DNA of 64,000 nucleotides from Syngnathus acus (lineage: Eukaryota > Chordata > Actinopteri > Syngnathiformes > Syngnathidae), in assembly GCF_901709675.1 (NCBI RefSeq), contig NC_051089.1, forward strand, positions 9,111,476-9,175,475. Direction: 5' to 3'. The notes below the pieces were generated by a model. That model did no database searches and was not told the DNA's origin. It saw only the letters and a program-made list of their open reading frames with translations. A program made the translations under genes and the position numbers. Shown here in pieces: positions 22,403-36,507 of this stretch; position 1 is the first letter of the stretch; every line of letters starts with the position of its first letter.

Positions 22403-25400
22403 ATGGGCTTTATTAGAGTCAAATATGATTGCTCAAAATCAATTTGGGGGCATGCTGGTGGCCCCTGGCAATCTCTCTTCATCAACACAGTACTTCATAT
22501 ATACGATGGAACTACAATGAAGACCTTCATCAAAAAGCGGAGAATAGACCATCGGTCACAGCAACACAAATTGTACGGTAAAGAAAACGGTGAAGGAGAA
22601 ATTTGTTACGGTCCTATATATATATAACCGAGATTAATCCTTTGGGCTATAATTCCAAAAGCTAGGTCTGATAGACACACAACATGGCTCATAAAATTTT
22701 TTAAAAAAACACCATACCTGCAGTGGAGCATGGTGGTGGCAGCATTGTGCTTTGGGGATGTTTTTCTACCTAGCTTTAGTCAAGGCAGACGGAATTATGA
22801 ACAGTTCCAAATACTGGTCTGTGAAAGAACAATACCTTCAGGCTTCTGCGAGAAAGCAAAACAAATGTCAGGAAAAGCTTACGAGATCAGAGCGGCAGCC
22901 ATTTGCTGACAGCCATTTAACACCAGCTTGAATGTGATTTTGTGTGAATTCCAAACACAGCCATCACATTTGTTGTGGTTGTTTTGGATGATCATAAGTT
23001 CACTACAATTTGAAAATGGTCACAAAAGCTTTAAGGCCTAACTTGAAACATTGCTTTACCAAAAGCATTTCTCTTAGTTCTCTTTCTGCAATCACTCAAC
23101 TGAAAATGACACTGAAGGAAAGATTATCTTTATCCCTAAAGTGCTGTCACATCTTTTTGACCACGAAAGTGACATCGAGAAGAATTTGTCTGAAAATATA
23201 AAAGCTCCCTCTTCCGATGAGTGTTGATCCTCACCCCTCAGAATATTTCTTGACCCCCGGCAGACACACTATTTTGCCTGAATGGAGCAGATGCCATCAA
23301 ATTGGTTCCAGATACCGTCTCAGCAATGGCCAAATATAATTCATCATTTGAGTTCCTATTGACAAAGATCAACAGGAGATAACACATTTAGAGGGGATAC
23401 GGTTAAGTAGACTTGGGTGTGACTAACTTGCAAGCCTACATTGAGTTGTGGACAAGTCAAAGGGCAAACCAATAGAACACCTTTGGGGTGCTGACACTGG
23501 AATTTATTTCTGGCCACCAGGTCGCCCTAACACATTCGGTTACTACTTGTGCAAATTTGATCACAGACAAGCTACATTTTCTTATTGAGTAACAAAATAG
23601 CATAAGTGGACGCAAACTTGATTACAAAGAATCAGAATTAAAGTTGATCTAAGATTATTATCACTGGAAAAGAGCGGAACCTTTTCTTTCAAACTTGATG
23701 AGCCCTAAATAGGGCTCAATGCTTAACTAGTTGTAAAAAGAATACCTACCAAATAATACCAAGACCAAATAACATTGGTGAAAGTTAGACTTGATTGGTG
23801 ATGAAATTACATTTGAAAAGCGCCTACGTTGGGTTACACCTTGACAACACAATAATAACAATATACACATTCTTCCCTGGAACATTAGTATCATGTGGAG
23901 GAAAATGAAATTTATTGGACATACCAGTCGCAATCAATCCAGGCGAAAAGTGAATGTCTTCGGCTTCTTTATGAATGCAAGCTGACAAACACCAACATCC
24001 AGAACATGTACTTTTCCCAAATCATGTTTTTTGCCTTGGGCACGCTGAAGGCGCCTGTCCCACCTAACAAGAGAGCTTCTTTGCAGAAAGCACCGAGAGC
24101 AACAGGATGATGGAAGACTGTACTTGGAGAGAACTGAAGTGGGCCCAATGCACCATGTGAGACTTCACAAGACTCCTCCTTGTATGCTGACATCACTCGG
24201 AGGATGAGCGCATGATAGAAAATATTGAAGCAGTCGCAATATTGTGGCGGACGGTAGACATGCAGGATTTTTTATTATTTTTTCTAAATTCCTCTTGGGC
24301 AAAATATCTCTTCTTGTCTTGTGGTGCATATCTCAAATCATTTTCCCCAATAGGAATTAATGGAATTTCTATTCATTTCTGCGCGCCTTCCCCAAAAATC
24401 AGCAACAGCAAAAATCTTTTTTTTTTTTTTAAATTGCATGAAGCTGAAGCAGTACTAATTAGTCTACTTAGTTCACATTTAGAAAGGTATTAGTGTGTAT
24501 ACTGTATAGAGAGAGATAAACTATTAAAATGATTCAATTGAAATGAATGTTTAACAACAAATACTTAAAATTGATTGCATAAATATTGAAAGTAAAGAGT
24601 TAAATACAAGTGAACTGCACTTCGTCACTGATTGCAATAGGTCAATCTTGTTTCCATCAAGGGCCATAATGAAGTTATGGTTGCCCGCAGGATGTGGACA
24701 TAAATGTCACTTAAATAGCAACATCAACCACTTAAGTCTCATCTTTTTGCAAAGCGTGACATCCATCGTAAACATTTATAAGTAGGCCACTAAAGATCAA
24801 ATGTGTGTTTTGGCTTGAGAAATATATTCTCAGCATGTGACATTTGCAGAAATAATTGGCCTACATATCGGAAATAATTGATAAGGTCACATTTGAATTG
24901 TTTGACCTGGAAAATATGTTTACATTATTAATGCTTACGTAGTTTAAGGGGGATTGTTTATTCATCAGTGTTTTAATGAAAGGCCTTTAAACTATATTGG
25001 ATTACATTTTTGCTAAGGCAATCCTATCCAAGCATGACAACAAAGAGGATGTGTGCTCTGGAACTACCCTCACTTAACTAATATTAAGATCAGGTGACTT
25101 TGTTTATACAACATTTGGAGAATGATGTGACACAAGAATCCAATTTGAACATCAACAGTTTTACTTAGTATTTGTTGGTAAATGTTGGTCAAATGTGTGG
25201 AGAAAAAAAGTCCAGCAAGCTTCATAGTTTCAGCCTCATCAAGTGTGTCGGTTTGTGTCCTTTGGAATTATTACCGGGAGGCTGTACAGGAGTGGTGGGG
25301 CCATCAGGGCTGCAACAGTCAGAGGCTGTTTCTTCTGGGGACGACTTATGAGATGATTTCTAAACTGTATTTAGATCACATGAGCAGTCCTCAAATACTT

Positions 25401-25965
25401 CATTTGTAGCTCCAGATGAAGTGAGAACAATGAAATCATTTGAGAATCAAGTACACTGTCATCTCTTCATTAGTGCATTAAGAATAAACAGATAATATAT
25501 GGAAAGTGGAGCAGGTAACAAAGTTTAGGAAAGCTGTTTTTAGATTACTGTAACCAGAGCAAATTGCCCACAAAGCGGATCATGTAGATGTTTATCATAT
25601 GTAGTTTCTTAGATCTTTGACAGAAGAGCAAGGCCCTGTCATTCTGTATTCTGGCCGATACAAACCATATGGCAGATTAACAATTTGACAGAAAATAATA
25701 TCTTTGAATCTCACTCAGGGGCCATAATATTGCCTAAAAGATCTCATAGGATTACTGTCAATAAATGCATTAAAATAGATTGTTTTAATTGGGGTTGACA
25801 ATTTTCAATCAAATAATGTAAATCTGTAAAAATGATCTGACAGAAGTTTGAAAAAGAAAAATTGAGAGGAACCTCTTTTTGAAGGAGCTCATTTGGCAGC
25901 ATTTTATTTTCGTCCCAGACGTTTTCTTGATGAGCTGTTCTTCTGAGTTTCCAAGACATCCTCAC
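22403..25965. other. Intergenic: mc1r upstream region and tcf25 3' flank
   Basis: Expected to hold the mc1r promoter and noncoding exon, plus the tcf25 3' UTR; a minus-strand AATAAA (TTTATT at 25903-25908) lies about 60 bases past the tcf25 stop. A dead Tc1-like element is at about 22660-22870. The segment 23880-24210 is less AT-rich and less repetitive than its surroundings and could be regulatory or exonic, but no coding signal was recognised. Nothing else stands out. Confidence 0.45.
22660..22870 (+). mobile_element. Tc1/mariner-like transposase relic
   Basis: In plus-strand frames the segment reads AVEHGGGSIVLWGCFST, then a stop, then (in a shifted frame) LVKADGIMNSSKYWS. This is the HGGGS..WGCF..GI(M)..KY block of Tc1-family DDE transposases. 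It carries at least one in-frame stop and one frameshift and has no recognisable terminal inverted repeats, so it is an immobile fragment. It lies 0.3 kb upstream of the mc1r start. Confidence 0.8.
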
Positions 25966-28900
25966 TCAGTCCCACTCTTCCTCGTCTCTAAAAGGCTGGT
26001 CCTCTCGTGGCGGCTCTTGAAACCTGATGTTTGCCAGCATGTCCCTCATTGCCACCATGAGGCGATTCACTTCTTGGTTTAGCTCTTGTCCAGCCCGAGC
26101 CACCTCCATGTCACCCTCTTCCTCCTGCCTTGGCCCACCCTGATAAGGAAAGTTAAAAATATCAATCAAACCAGCAATCTGACATTTCTGATACCGTCAC
26201 ATATTGAGTTTTAAAAGATGGTCTGAGTGGATGACAAATTGACTTATGTAATTGAGGGTAGGGTTGTATTTTTTCCAAGTGTTTAGATAGTTTTGTATTT
26301 ATAGAGCAACAAATAAAACCTAGCAGTCTACGACATTATCTTGAAACAACCGTGTCCCTTGCCATAAGTAGATCATCCAAATCAGAATCAATTTTAGATG
26401 ACAAGCTTCAGGCAGTTCTGATGATAACAATAAACATATGTATATATATATACAGAGCTGGTGCTCTGAGGGAGTAATCCATATGTAAAAGATCAGCACG
26501 CTGTCAAATACAACAGTGCCTTTGATCCGTTGTCGAGTTCGGACAGCACACAATGATTCTTCTTCTCGTGGGAGCGAGCAGAAAATAAGTGGGAAGCAAT
26601 AAAGCGATGAAATAAATGCAAACTATCCGCCATTATACAACGATAACGCATTGTTTGGGGTGACAAATGTCCACATTTCTAAATACAAGACACTGCATAC
26701 TACAAGGCACAATTTAGAATAGTGTGCGTTCCTTGTGCCAGTGTAGATTTCAATCCCAATTCCATGACAGGTTTACCTGGAGGTTGAAGTTTGGCAGAAG
26801 GGAACGGAAAAACAGCGACAGCGTGCTCTCATTGGATGCTCCAACATGTTGTCTACATGCACGCAGAGAAACTAGCATTAAAAACATGACCAACAAAAGC
26901 ATGACTTGCGTTGGTGGCTAAAGCAACAAAGGGGAGGTAGGACATTACCTCTCTGGTCTGGTGTACGAGATCACAGAATCCACTGGCGGGAGGGGGTCAA
27001 ATCCCATCATGGGTTGAGTCGTCACCTCCTGAGGTGGAGCAAAGAGCATGGTCAATGTTGTCTTCTGCAGTGGCAGGTCTCATTGAAACCATGAGTTAAA
27101 GAAAAGCGAACGTTAAGCGTTGAGGGATAATGCTTGACTTGTCTACTAAACACATTTACCAATAGAAATATGCATGTGATTTTGTTTACTGATCTGTGTT
27201 TTTTCAGTGGAATGTATATTCAAAGGAACCCAAGCATGAACAAAACACAGGCATACGTGCAAAATTCATGCTCTTTTGTTTTTTATGATAAATTTGTCAA
27301 TGCCAACCAACATTAAGTGCAAGCACTCAGTCATTTTATTCCTTAATCATAAAAAACCATGCATGCAGTTCAGCATTGGATTCATCCCCCCCCTCATTTT
27401 TTCCTAGTCAATATATAAGAACACTAGTTGTTTTGTATGAAAGCTTGTGCGTTGTACCAGAGGCAGACTGGACGTGGCTTCTTTGATCTCAGACAGCAGA
27501 ACGTGGCGATGGATGTTCCGTGGAGCACTCTGGTATCTCTGCTTTCTTCTGCATGGCAGTGGTGACGGAAAATTGGTGTGGCCCAGTACGGTGAGGCAAA
27601 TGCATTCATTTGAAACTACTGTTACTTTTGCTAATATGGGAGACTGGGACCTCTGAGTTGAATCCTGATTCGCCAAAACACTGGTAGAAATTCATTCACG
27701 TTCAGGAATTTTTTTCCAATGGAAAACATATTATCTAATGCAGGGTCACGTGTAGTATTGACTTAAGTCGAGTGGGAGGTCTGCTAGGGATTGTTACTGC
27801 ACAAGACGGTAGTTTGAAATTTAGAATGACATTTTCAGGACAATTTGTGCCAATATCCAAATTTCATAGGTTCCGCTGCGCTATTATGTAAGCATGGTCA
27901 GGAATTGGGAACATTCAACATGGAGTTTGAGAAAGATTAACACTGATTCCATGGATTATTTACGCCTGTCATGAATGTAAATTTCAGTCAGTAGAGCAAC
28001 CAAGTTTTGGTCTCACTTGTTCTTGCAGTCCTCCACCAGTGGGTCATTTGCATCAATTCGACGTAGTGCTTCCTGCACACTCTCTTCCAACCAAAGCATG
28101 ACTGCTGCTTCCCTCCACAGGTTGTACATCCTCCCCACATACAGAGCAGTCAGTTCAGCCAAGGCTGGCAGTTGTCTACAGAGAGCAAATGTCACCAAGG
28201 GTCAAAGAATTACAATTAGAGTTGACCAAGACGATATAATCAGGCAAAGAAGTTTATATTACCCAATCTGACTGCTTGGGCCGAAGTACGCATGTGAGGT
28301 TACTGTGGCATCTGGCTGCACAGTGCATAGATCCAGTAAAGGCATTAAGACTGTGAAAACATATTCACATTCATTACATGATTGACATACCCCCGAGGGC
28401 TGATTTAAATTCTCCTTTCACCGGTGGATCAGAAGCGTCATGATCATCGACTTGACTTCACTGTTTGTTTTCCTTGCATAAAAATTCAGTACACCTGTTT
28501 CTGACAGGGATGTGTGTGCTTGGGTGGGCATAGGAAAACGGCACAGTTCGCTTGACCTATTTATTATTAGCACAACACAACACAAAATATACGCAATACC
28601 TTCATAAAACTCACTTTTAGATAACCATGGAGGACAAAACCTCTGCACATAGCTCAGGGCCGTGTTATTAGTTAACGGTGCTTTAATGCCGGGATTTACT
28701 CCAGGGAACATGTTAATTAGGATATGTTGCGACTAAGTAGGGTAAAAAAAAAAAGAAAGAAAATTTTAACAGATCCCTGGACACAAATGTTAAGTGTGAA
28801 TACTTGTTTCTCAGCATGGAGATGCTTCGGCAGTGTGGGATTTCTGACCTGCAGGAAACATGATGAGTGCATCCTGTAGCATTTGGTCAGCTTTGCGTTT

Positions 28901-31900
28901 TACTCGATCACTTTCTTCAGGCTTCATTTCTTCCTGCTGACTGAGATGGAAATGGCAGAGCGCGGTGGAAAATGCAAAGTTTGGCAGCTGGGACAGATTT
29001 CTGTGCTCCTGAGACACAAACAGGCAATTATATCTAGCACTGTGTAGTTGTCCATGAAAAATAAAAAATGAGGAAAATGTGGAATGTGTACGAGTACTAT
29101 TTACCTCCCAGGCCTCATAAAGTTGAATAAGAGAGTCATACTGCCTGGAACGTAGCATCAGGAAATCAATAAGTAGCAGCATGCAAAGTGGGTCAGAGTC
29201 CGGGTCCAAACTAAGAATGAGAGGGGGGCACGAATCTTCAGAAATGTGGCATATTTGAATGCACACACTCAACCAGTTGCAAAGTCCTCAAAATCTCAAT
29301 CTCTTAATATGACTTCATTCTGTTGACAAACTACTTCTTCAGATTAAAGCCATGTTAGTGGACGCCCACCATTTGTGCTTCTATGTTTAGCATCAATTCA
29401 GTTTTGAGTTTTAACAAACTTCCTATGTAATCACTGTGTGTACATGCCACAATACACTGAACACCGCGTGACCATATCATACATACTGTGGACAGTAAGT
29501 TGCAAGAAATCACTAAATGAATAATCTTCTGACCTTTTGTGCCACATTACAACGAAACCACTAATAAAGGAGCATGTTCCCTCCAAAAATCTGAATAGGT
29601 GAATTTGCGAATGCTGAGCAAATAGTCAAAGAGTCCACGGTATAATTTTAGGTCTGGTATGCCAAACTGACTAAAAACAATTCTACATTTTCATGTGCCG
29701 TGTTTATTAGTGGGCAAATTCATAAGAAAAATGTAGTTAGTATTTGGAAAGAAACACACAGCCAATTGTCTGGCCTTAGAAAACATTTTGCGTGACAATT
29801 CCCTCCACAGTATTACACTCACAAACCCATTACACACACTCAACAAATTATCTGTTCTTAAAAATGAACATGTTTTCTTTTTTTTTTATTAGATGCTTGT
29901 GCTCTTTTCTCCTACCTCAGGATCAATTTGCAGTACTCCAAAGCTGTCCGGGGGCATCCTCTCTTCTCAAGGAACATCATGTGCTTGAAAAGAGCAAGAT
30001 AAAATGCCCTAAAAGCAGAGTATTTTATCACTCGACTTGTCTGTTTTTCAATAGGTCATATTCAGGATAACATTTCAAATGAATAAAAACAACTAATTTG
30101 ATCAAGACCGAGAAAGCGTAAAAGTGATGCACACTAAGAGAAAGTTCAAGTCTTTCCAACCTGTTTTCAGGTCTGAGGTAATCCAGTCTGCAGGCGCCAG
30201 AGGTCAGACTAAATACAGGATGAAACGCACACTCAAAGCTGTACAAGGCCCTCTCTGGAATAAAATAAAAATTATTCAAATACATAATTTGTACAAACAA
30301 CTTGGTATGATGTTGGTGTAGTATATGCTTGGTTTTAATTTTGTTTTGCAAGGTTCTCATCGGAGTTGGTGACAGCCCTTAGTCATTCAAGTATAGATTT
30401 TTCCAGCAATCATAATAGTAATTGCATTACAAATAGAAGCTACTTTGTCCACAATTTAATTACCACTCAAACTATGTCTGATGACAAACCCCCATAATGC
30501 TTTGCATCTGCATGTTTTTTTTTATTTTTTATTTCTGATGCTGTTATTTTAGTCCAGTACAATATTTTTTATTATAACACGAAACTAGCGAGCAGAGAGC
30601 GCTGCTGTGGAACACCTATTGAATGATAAGGTAGAGGCACTGTAGGGACAAGTACAGTTAAATGACATCTTTCTTTTTTTGGATTAAACAGCCTCACCAA
30701 TGAGGTCCCTGGCCATCTCCTGATCCTCTTGTATACGACAGACGTCAGAAAGTTGTAGCAAGGAATCAATGTGGTAGGGATTCAGCTGCAGCAGAGCCTA
30801 AGAAGAGACATCAGTAAATGATATGTACTTATAGTATAGTACAATGTGGGAGTTTATTTTTAATCACGGTTCTATGAGTACTCAATACAAATTATAGTTG
30901 TTACAAAATCATGAATCAAGAATTTATTAGGTTTAATTATGTTCACAATAATAAGCAAAGATCTTGGAATAATGTTTTTTTTTTTTTAAGTTTTAAAACT
31001 TGTTGGAATGACAATATACCGTACCTTAAACAATTAAAATAATAGCTTTAAATGAACTCTTCCATCATGTAAAAATAAGTCAAGAGTACAGCAATAGTTT
31101 GGTTGTGTGACTGCATTCTTCACGAACGTGCACAACAGAATAATGTGCTTTTACCACAAGGTTGTTTGGATCCATAGACTCAACAGCATCCAAGAACTTG
31201 AACTGTACTTGTTGGTAGTCACGACTATGCTCAAAGGTGAAGTATTGAACACCATCTTTTGACTCAAGTAAGGTCATTGAGATTCCTGAAAAGATGTCAT
31301 TTCAGGTTAATACAGATGCGTAAGCAGCACTCAAGTTACAACACGTCCAACGCGGACAAAGCATAGTGAAATAAGGCCTACAATACATATATAATTAATT
31401 TCATGATGATCTACAAAAAAAAAAAAAAGGATAAATATCACCAACAGCTACATGCAAGGCAAATTAAGAATAAAAAAGATGCTTGCAAGTGAAGCAATAC
31501 TCGGTTTTACTTTTGCAACTTTTCACGACATAAGGGCAGTGACTGGAATACCAAGAGGACACATTATTTAAACACGTGAAAAAGATAAAAACAATCCTAA
31601 CCTGGGCGACTGAATCGAGGCCAACTTTCCTTGGGACCGGTCATCCACGTATTTCGATGAAACTGTCGATTGCGTTGTCGCGGTCTGAAAACAAATGCCA
31701 GGATGATGACAGGGCATGACCCACAAAGAAGGTGTTAACAGCACCAATCCATGCTTACCTCTGATCCCCCAAAACTGCTCGACTCCCAAAATATTTCTTT
31801 AGCTCCGTCTCTGGGTTCAGATTCCTGAAGACAAAAAAATCACATCATGTGGCTGTCATGCAGATAAGGTACCCAAACTATTGTAACTATCATACAAAGT

Positions 31901-33315
31901 ACAACTCTCGCAATAACTCTCAATACACAGCACAATAATTTCTGTAAAGCAGATGACTACTGTCTAACTGGCATCTGGGCCCATGAACATGGTCCACCAT
32001 CACCATCCTCACCTGTGCTCCACATGTAGAACAGGTCTTCTGTCACAGCCACCACAGTCATTTTGTAGAGTCAAACCATTGGACTGGCCCAGGTTTTCCA
32101 GCAATAAATCAATGTTGTCATCTGGTGATTGTTCTTGCTGACACAAGATAGAAGTCATTGTGAGATAACCTTTTAGGGGGCTTTCTGTCTTATTAAAATT
32201 AATCTAAGGTTTGGTTTAAAGGAGATCATTTTGAAACAATTTAGGTTTACCTGTACAATTTCAGATTTAACTTTTGTCTTCTTTTTCTTCTTCTTTTTCT
32301 TAACACTGGACAAGGGCTGGGAATAACAAATGACAAATATGCAAAACAACATACACAAACAAATGTACGGTAGAATAATTTCTCAAAAAAATAAAAATGA
32401 CATCCAAGCTTCCGCATCGTGCTAAATACCTCATTTGACCCTCGACTGCAGTTTTCTTTGCTGTCATTGTTTCCCGTGTCACTTGTTTTGTTTCCATCTA
32501 GTTTCTCTGGATCTTCATCGGCGGAGGCTTTTTCAGTATCACTTATCTGGAAAATAGTTTAAATGAAATCCCTTAAAAAGAAAAGAAAAGGAGAAATCCC
32601 ACAAAGGTTGGGTGGATAGGGTGTTTGCTGGAGCAAGGCGATGTTCTCGACAAGGAAGTGTCAGATGCTCACGATATTTTGAGCACTCATGAGCTGTCCT
32701 GCCTCAAGTCTCACCTCTTGTCATGCACGGAACAAACTCAAGAAAAAATGCTCTCGTTGTAAATGTGTTAATTGATCGTCTAGCCCTCAGTGGATGGAGT
32801 CAACTTCAAATTTGTCATTCACATGTATCTAGAACCCGTCTTGAACGTTTGTCTGTCATACCTCGAATTTTCTGTGACAAATAAAATCTGCCATGGTCCG
32901 TTGTGTCATTGTAAACATTTAAATGATAACTCTATTAAATGTTTATTGCAAGTGTTTTGTTATTCAAAATAATGTGTGGCTTCGTTTACTTTACTAACAG
33001 GCACCAGATAGGCATCGCTAAACGCTTTAAGCTCACACAACAAGCGTACAGTCGCTACAACGTGTAGATAGATCAACTATAATGTGCACAAACCATTCCC
33101 AAAACAGCACAGATGTCTTTACGATCCTTGTTTGTTTTTGACTTTCGATTACTGCCATTCCGACGTGACGCTGGACTGACACTGGTCGGGAGCAGCTGCT
33201 CTTCCTCACTTTCAGCTAGCTCATCGGGGCTATCTGGCAAAGTTAGCTCCTCGACGACAACCGCCTCCTGTGCTCGCTGTTTGCCTTTCAGCCTCCGCAA
33301 AGCCCTGGTAGACAT
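25966..33315 (-). CDS. tcf25: Transcription factor 25 / NULP1 (ribosome quality control factor)
   Basis: Homologue of mammalian TCF25/NULP1 and yeast Rqc1, a component of the ribosome-associated quality-control complex, also described as a nuclear protein. Eighteen exons on the minus strand: 33315-33094, 32546-32430, 32316-32251, 32137-32013, 31824-31759, 31684-31602, 31285-31155, 30797-30698, 30254-30161, 30008-29916, 29210-29105, 29008-28849, 28350-28263, 28175-28017, 27548-27458, 27028-26949, 26852-26777 and 26139-25966. All phases agree and total 676 codons, the same as human. Landmarks: N-terminal [14 protein letters not shown], an acidic serine-rich stretch, a run of eight lysines (nuclear-localisation-like), [18 protein letters not shown], the helical-repeat core ([53 protein letters not shown]), [17 protein letters not shown] and the acidic C terminus ending EEEWD. 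No disruption seen. Confidence 0.97.
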
Positions 33316-33525
33316 TTTACACTGCTGACCGCTAAATTTACGTGAGCATACAATCTAAGTAAGCTGCGTGGACTGCCATGTCGCACAAGTTTTCTTCTTT
33401 GTGTTTTTGTTTGACAGTCTCGACCAGTTTCTAGTACTCTACTGCCTCCAACAGGACAAATGGGGGAAACCGACATAAACAGAAAACACGTGATGCTCTT
33501 AAATCAACAGGAGGTGGCAGTGTGG

Positions 33526-33598
<73 letters not shown>

Positions 33599-34825
33599 TC
33601 TTTTAATTCATTCCGCTTGCTATTTTTATTCATTCCGTGACCAAAGTATAACAAATATAATAAAACACAATAATAATAATAATACATTTTGAATTTCCCC
33701 ACCCCTGGGGATCAATAAATATTCAATCAATCCATCAATCAGTCAATCAATAATAATATAATAATAATAATAATAAAAACCAGACTATAATAGGTTACAT
33801 TTTTTGTATGATCCAACATAATTGGGGTGCAACACCATGTTGTCACGTACATGGCCTTCTCATTTGCACGTGAAGGTCTGATAAGACCTACTTACTGACT
33901 TGTACTCTAGCTCCTTACAAGTGTTCTCATTTAATGTGTTCAACTGTTTGTCCCGTTCAATAAAATGCTCAAAGTGCTGAAATAATGTTATTGCACAAGT
34001 GTGTACACCCGCTTGAAACTTGGGTGTGACTGTGTTCAGAATTAACCAAGTCATTTTAAATGAAAGTCAGCAGACACTTTCCGCCATTGAAGAGTGCAAA
34101 ATAAATTCCAGCCATTCAAATTGTCTTGGCATTTTTGGTTGACGTTCATGAACTTCAGGAAGTTCAAGACTCCCTCGTTTCCACACAGACACACAAAAAA
34201 CCCCAATTGGATTGTGCAACTGAACTTGTCCAACAACATACCCTGGAGGAAGAAAGTATTAATTTGACATTGTTTGCCAGAAATGTCATGTGAGGTCACA
34301 GATATGCTATGTCTGGAAAAGGACACAGGAAATATTAAAGAGGGGAAATTTCAACATTTTGAAATTCAGGGTGTTTGCAAAATGGGAAGCAGCAAACAAC
34401 CTGTTTCAAAGGGGAAGTAAAACACATTAAAATGTAGACCTGACAAAAATAATCATTTATTCACATAAAGTAGAGAAAACTATAGTACAAAATATTTTTT
34501 CAGTGAGTCAAAGTGTACGGACAAAATAAATGTCAAATTCACCCAAAACGAACGAACTGTTGAGGAATAAAACCGCATCAATGTGTGCAATTGCAAGACA
34601 GTGGAAGCAAAGCTCAAATAACTGAGACAGCGGGATCAGAGAAGTTCAATCAAATGCACAAATATAAAATAAAAAATAACAGTGCTAATCAGCGCATTGG
34701 GACATTTTACCCCCTGACAAATAATATGACATTCGCACCCTTTTTTCGAAAAGTGTTTACCAAACGTTCATTAAAGCTCTTAACATTTCTGCAAAACCAC
34801 AGTGGAGAGAAGGAAACCAGTCAGG
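33316..34825. other. Intergenic: tcf25 5' flank and cyba 3' flank
   Basis: Contains the tcf25 promoter side, a long (CT)n tract at 33529-33596, AAT-rich repeats around 33681-33780, and the cyba 3' UTR on the right. A minus-strand AATAAA (TTTATT at 34456-34461) lies about 370 bases past the cyba stop. No coding exon recognised. Confidence 0.5.
33529..33596 (+). repeat. (CT)34 microsatellite
   Basis: Sixty-eight bases of uninterrupted CT, about 210 bases upstream of the tcf25 start codon, read as (GA)n on the gene's strand. Pure polypurine/polypyrimidine mirror repeats of this length can form triplex DNA and are often length-polymorphic. Confidence 0.97.
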
Positions 34826-36507
34826 TTACTTCTCATCAACGACAGCCATGGGATTGTCATAGGCGGCATCTTCCAAGTCATCAACATTTTTCCTGCGCAT
34901 CTCTGCTGGAGGTCTTGGTGGCGGGTTCTGAGGGGGATTCTTAATGCTTGGAGCTGCCCTCCTGACTTGCACTCTTGGTAGAATGGGTTCCCAGTGTTCT
35001 CCGTGGATGGCCGCCTTAAATAGCAAGAAATAGATTGAAAAAAGTAAGCAATCACCCCATTCTCCAAAATAAAATGTATAGTTCTTAATGTTGTGGACCA
35101 CTTGCAAATGTAATTTTGAAAAGCAGAGCCACCAGGCACATGGCTGGCAATTGACACAAGGACCAAATGACTGTCACACCTCTTCCTTGTCAAATTTCAG
35201 GTGTGCTGAAATCTGCTCTTGAAATATGACTCAAGAGCTGTGCCATTTATGAAACAATCTCTTCCTTGTAACCGTTTCCACCAACTTCCTGCATGGGCTG
35301 AACAAAACGTAAAAATATACTGACGCAATATTTTACTTACTGAGAGGTAGATGAGGCTGGCGATAGCGAGGCAAACGCACCCAAGGACAGTAGCAAGCAT
35401 AAAACCAGCAGGAACAGACAGCCTGGAAAATAGATGGAGGTATTTATTTCGGTCAATGCGACAACATAATAGAAAAGACTGTTTGGAAGGAATGTTGTCG
35501 AGCAAAGGAAATGGACTCGGATTTTCAACTCACGCTGCATGTAAAAAGGCTCTGACGTAGTAATTCCTTGTCAGAGGCCCGAAAGCTTTAACACACACAG
35601 TGAAACAATACTGTCCCCTGAGAACAAAAGATAAGGAGAGATTAACCAATCACTTCATCATGCCACCATGTTAATCTTCATTTAATGGATGCAATGGCAT
35701 CACTTACTTTCGTTCCACACCGGTGCCTTTTGCTCTTCTGCTTCTCGGGTACTCCAGCAGACATATGAAGACGCCAGCGACACTGCGTAACGCTGTCAAG
35801 GCTTTCTTATCGGACAGGTTTGCTAACATGTGCTATTACATGGGAATTAACCCTCCTCAAATACTTTGTACACCCCACAGACATTTTTAAGATGTAAACT
35901 AATGGGAAAGACAGAATATGAGCCAAAAAAGTCATTGTTGTTTCTCGAAACTGATAACAGTAATAAATATGTTGTCATATTTCTGCCACAGCATAAATAT
36001 TAATTACAGCGGTACAGTAAGCAGCAAATGTATATTGGTATAACCGAAGAGGACATTACCGGCCTATGAAATGGACATTTTCACAGAGACAATTTGAGTT
36101 AAATACCTTTAAGCCATTTGGGCAAAGGATACATAGCATAGGCAGCAAACTGCCACCCTCTGAACAGCCCTGCCGCCCCCACAATGCCTCCAGTAAGGAG
36201 AACTGCAACAAGGAAGCAGGAAGATGCTTAGCACATTTAATTGAACACATTGAACTAAAAGAAATAAATAAAATACTTGAGTAACAGTGACTTCAAAAAT
36301 ATATATTTCAGGATTGGAATCTAAATACTAATAACATTTGTTTGGAAAACAGCTACAGCAAAAAGTGACAACTTTATCTTATCTTTATATGTACAAAAAT
36401 ATCAAATGAAAAACATTGTAAATTCAGTGTAAAAAGTGGCTGAACTTACTGAGTCCAGAAGCGAGAGCCTGCTCATTGGCCCACATAGCCCACTCGATCT
36501 TCCCCAT
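34826..36507 (-). CDS. cyba: Cytochrome b-245 light chain, p22phox
   Basis: Small membrane subunit that stabilises NOX2 and other NADPH oxidases and recruits the cytosolic organiser p47phox for superoxide production. Six exons with consistent phases: 36507-36450, 36202-36133, 35782-35708, 35617-35534, 35422-35341 and 35014-34826, giving 185 residues (human 195). The N terminus MGKIEWAMWANEQALASGL is almost identical to the mammalian protein. Hydrophobic segments follow (ILLTGGIVGAAG; VAGVFICLLEYP; AGFMLATVLGCVCLAIASL) with RNYYVRAFLH between. The cytosolic tail keeps the proline-rich SH3-binding site NPPQNPPPRPPAE, the known p47phox docking motif. The last residues (DNPMAVVDEK) differ from mammals. 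It is adjacent to mvd, as in human 16q24. Confidence 0.96.
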
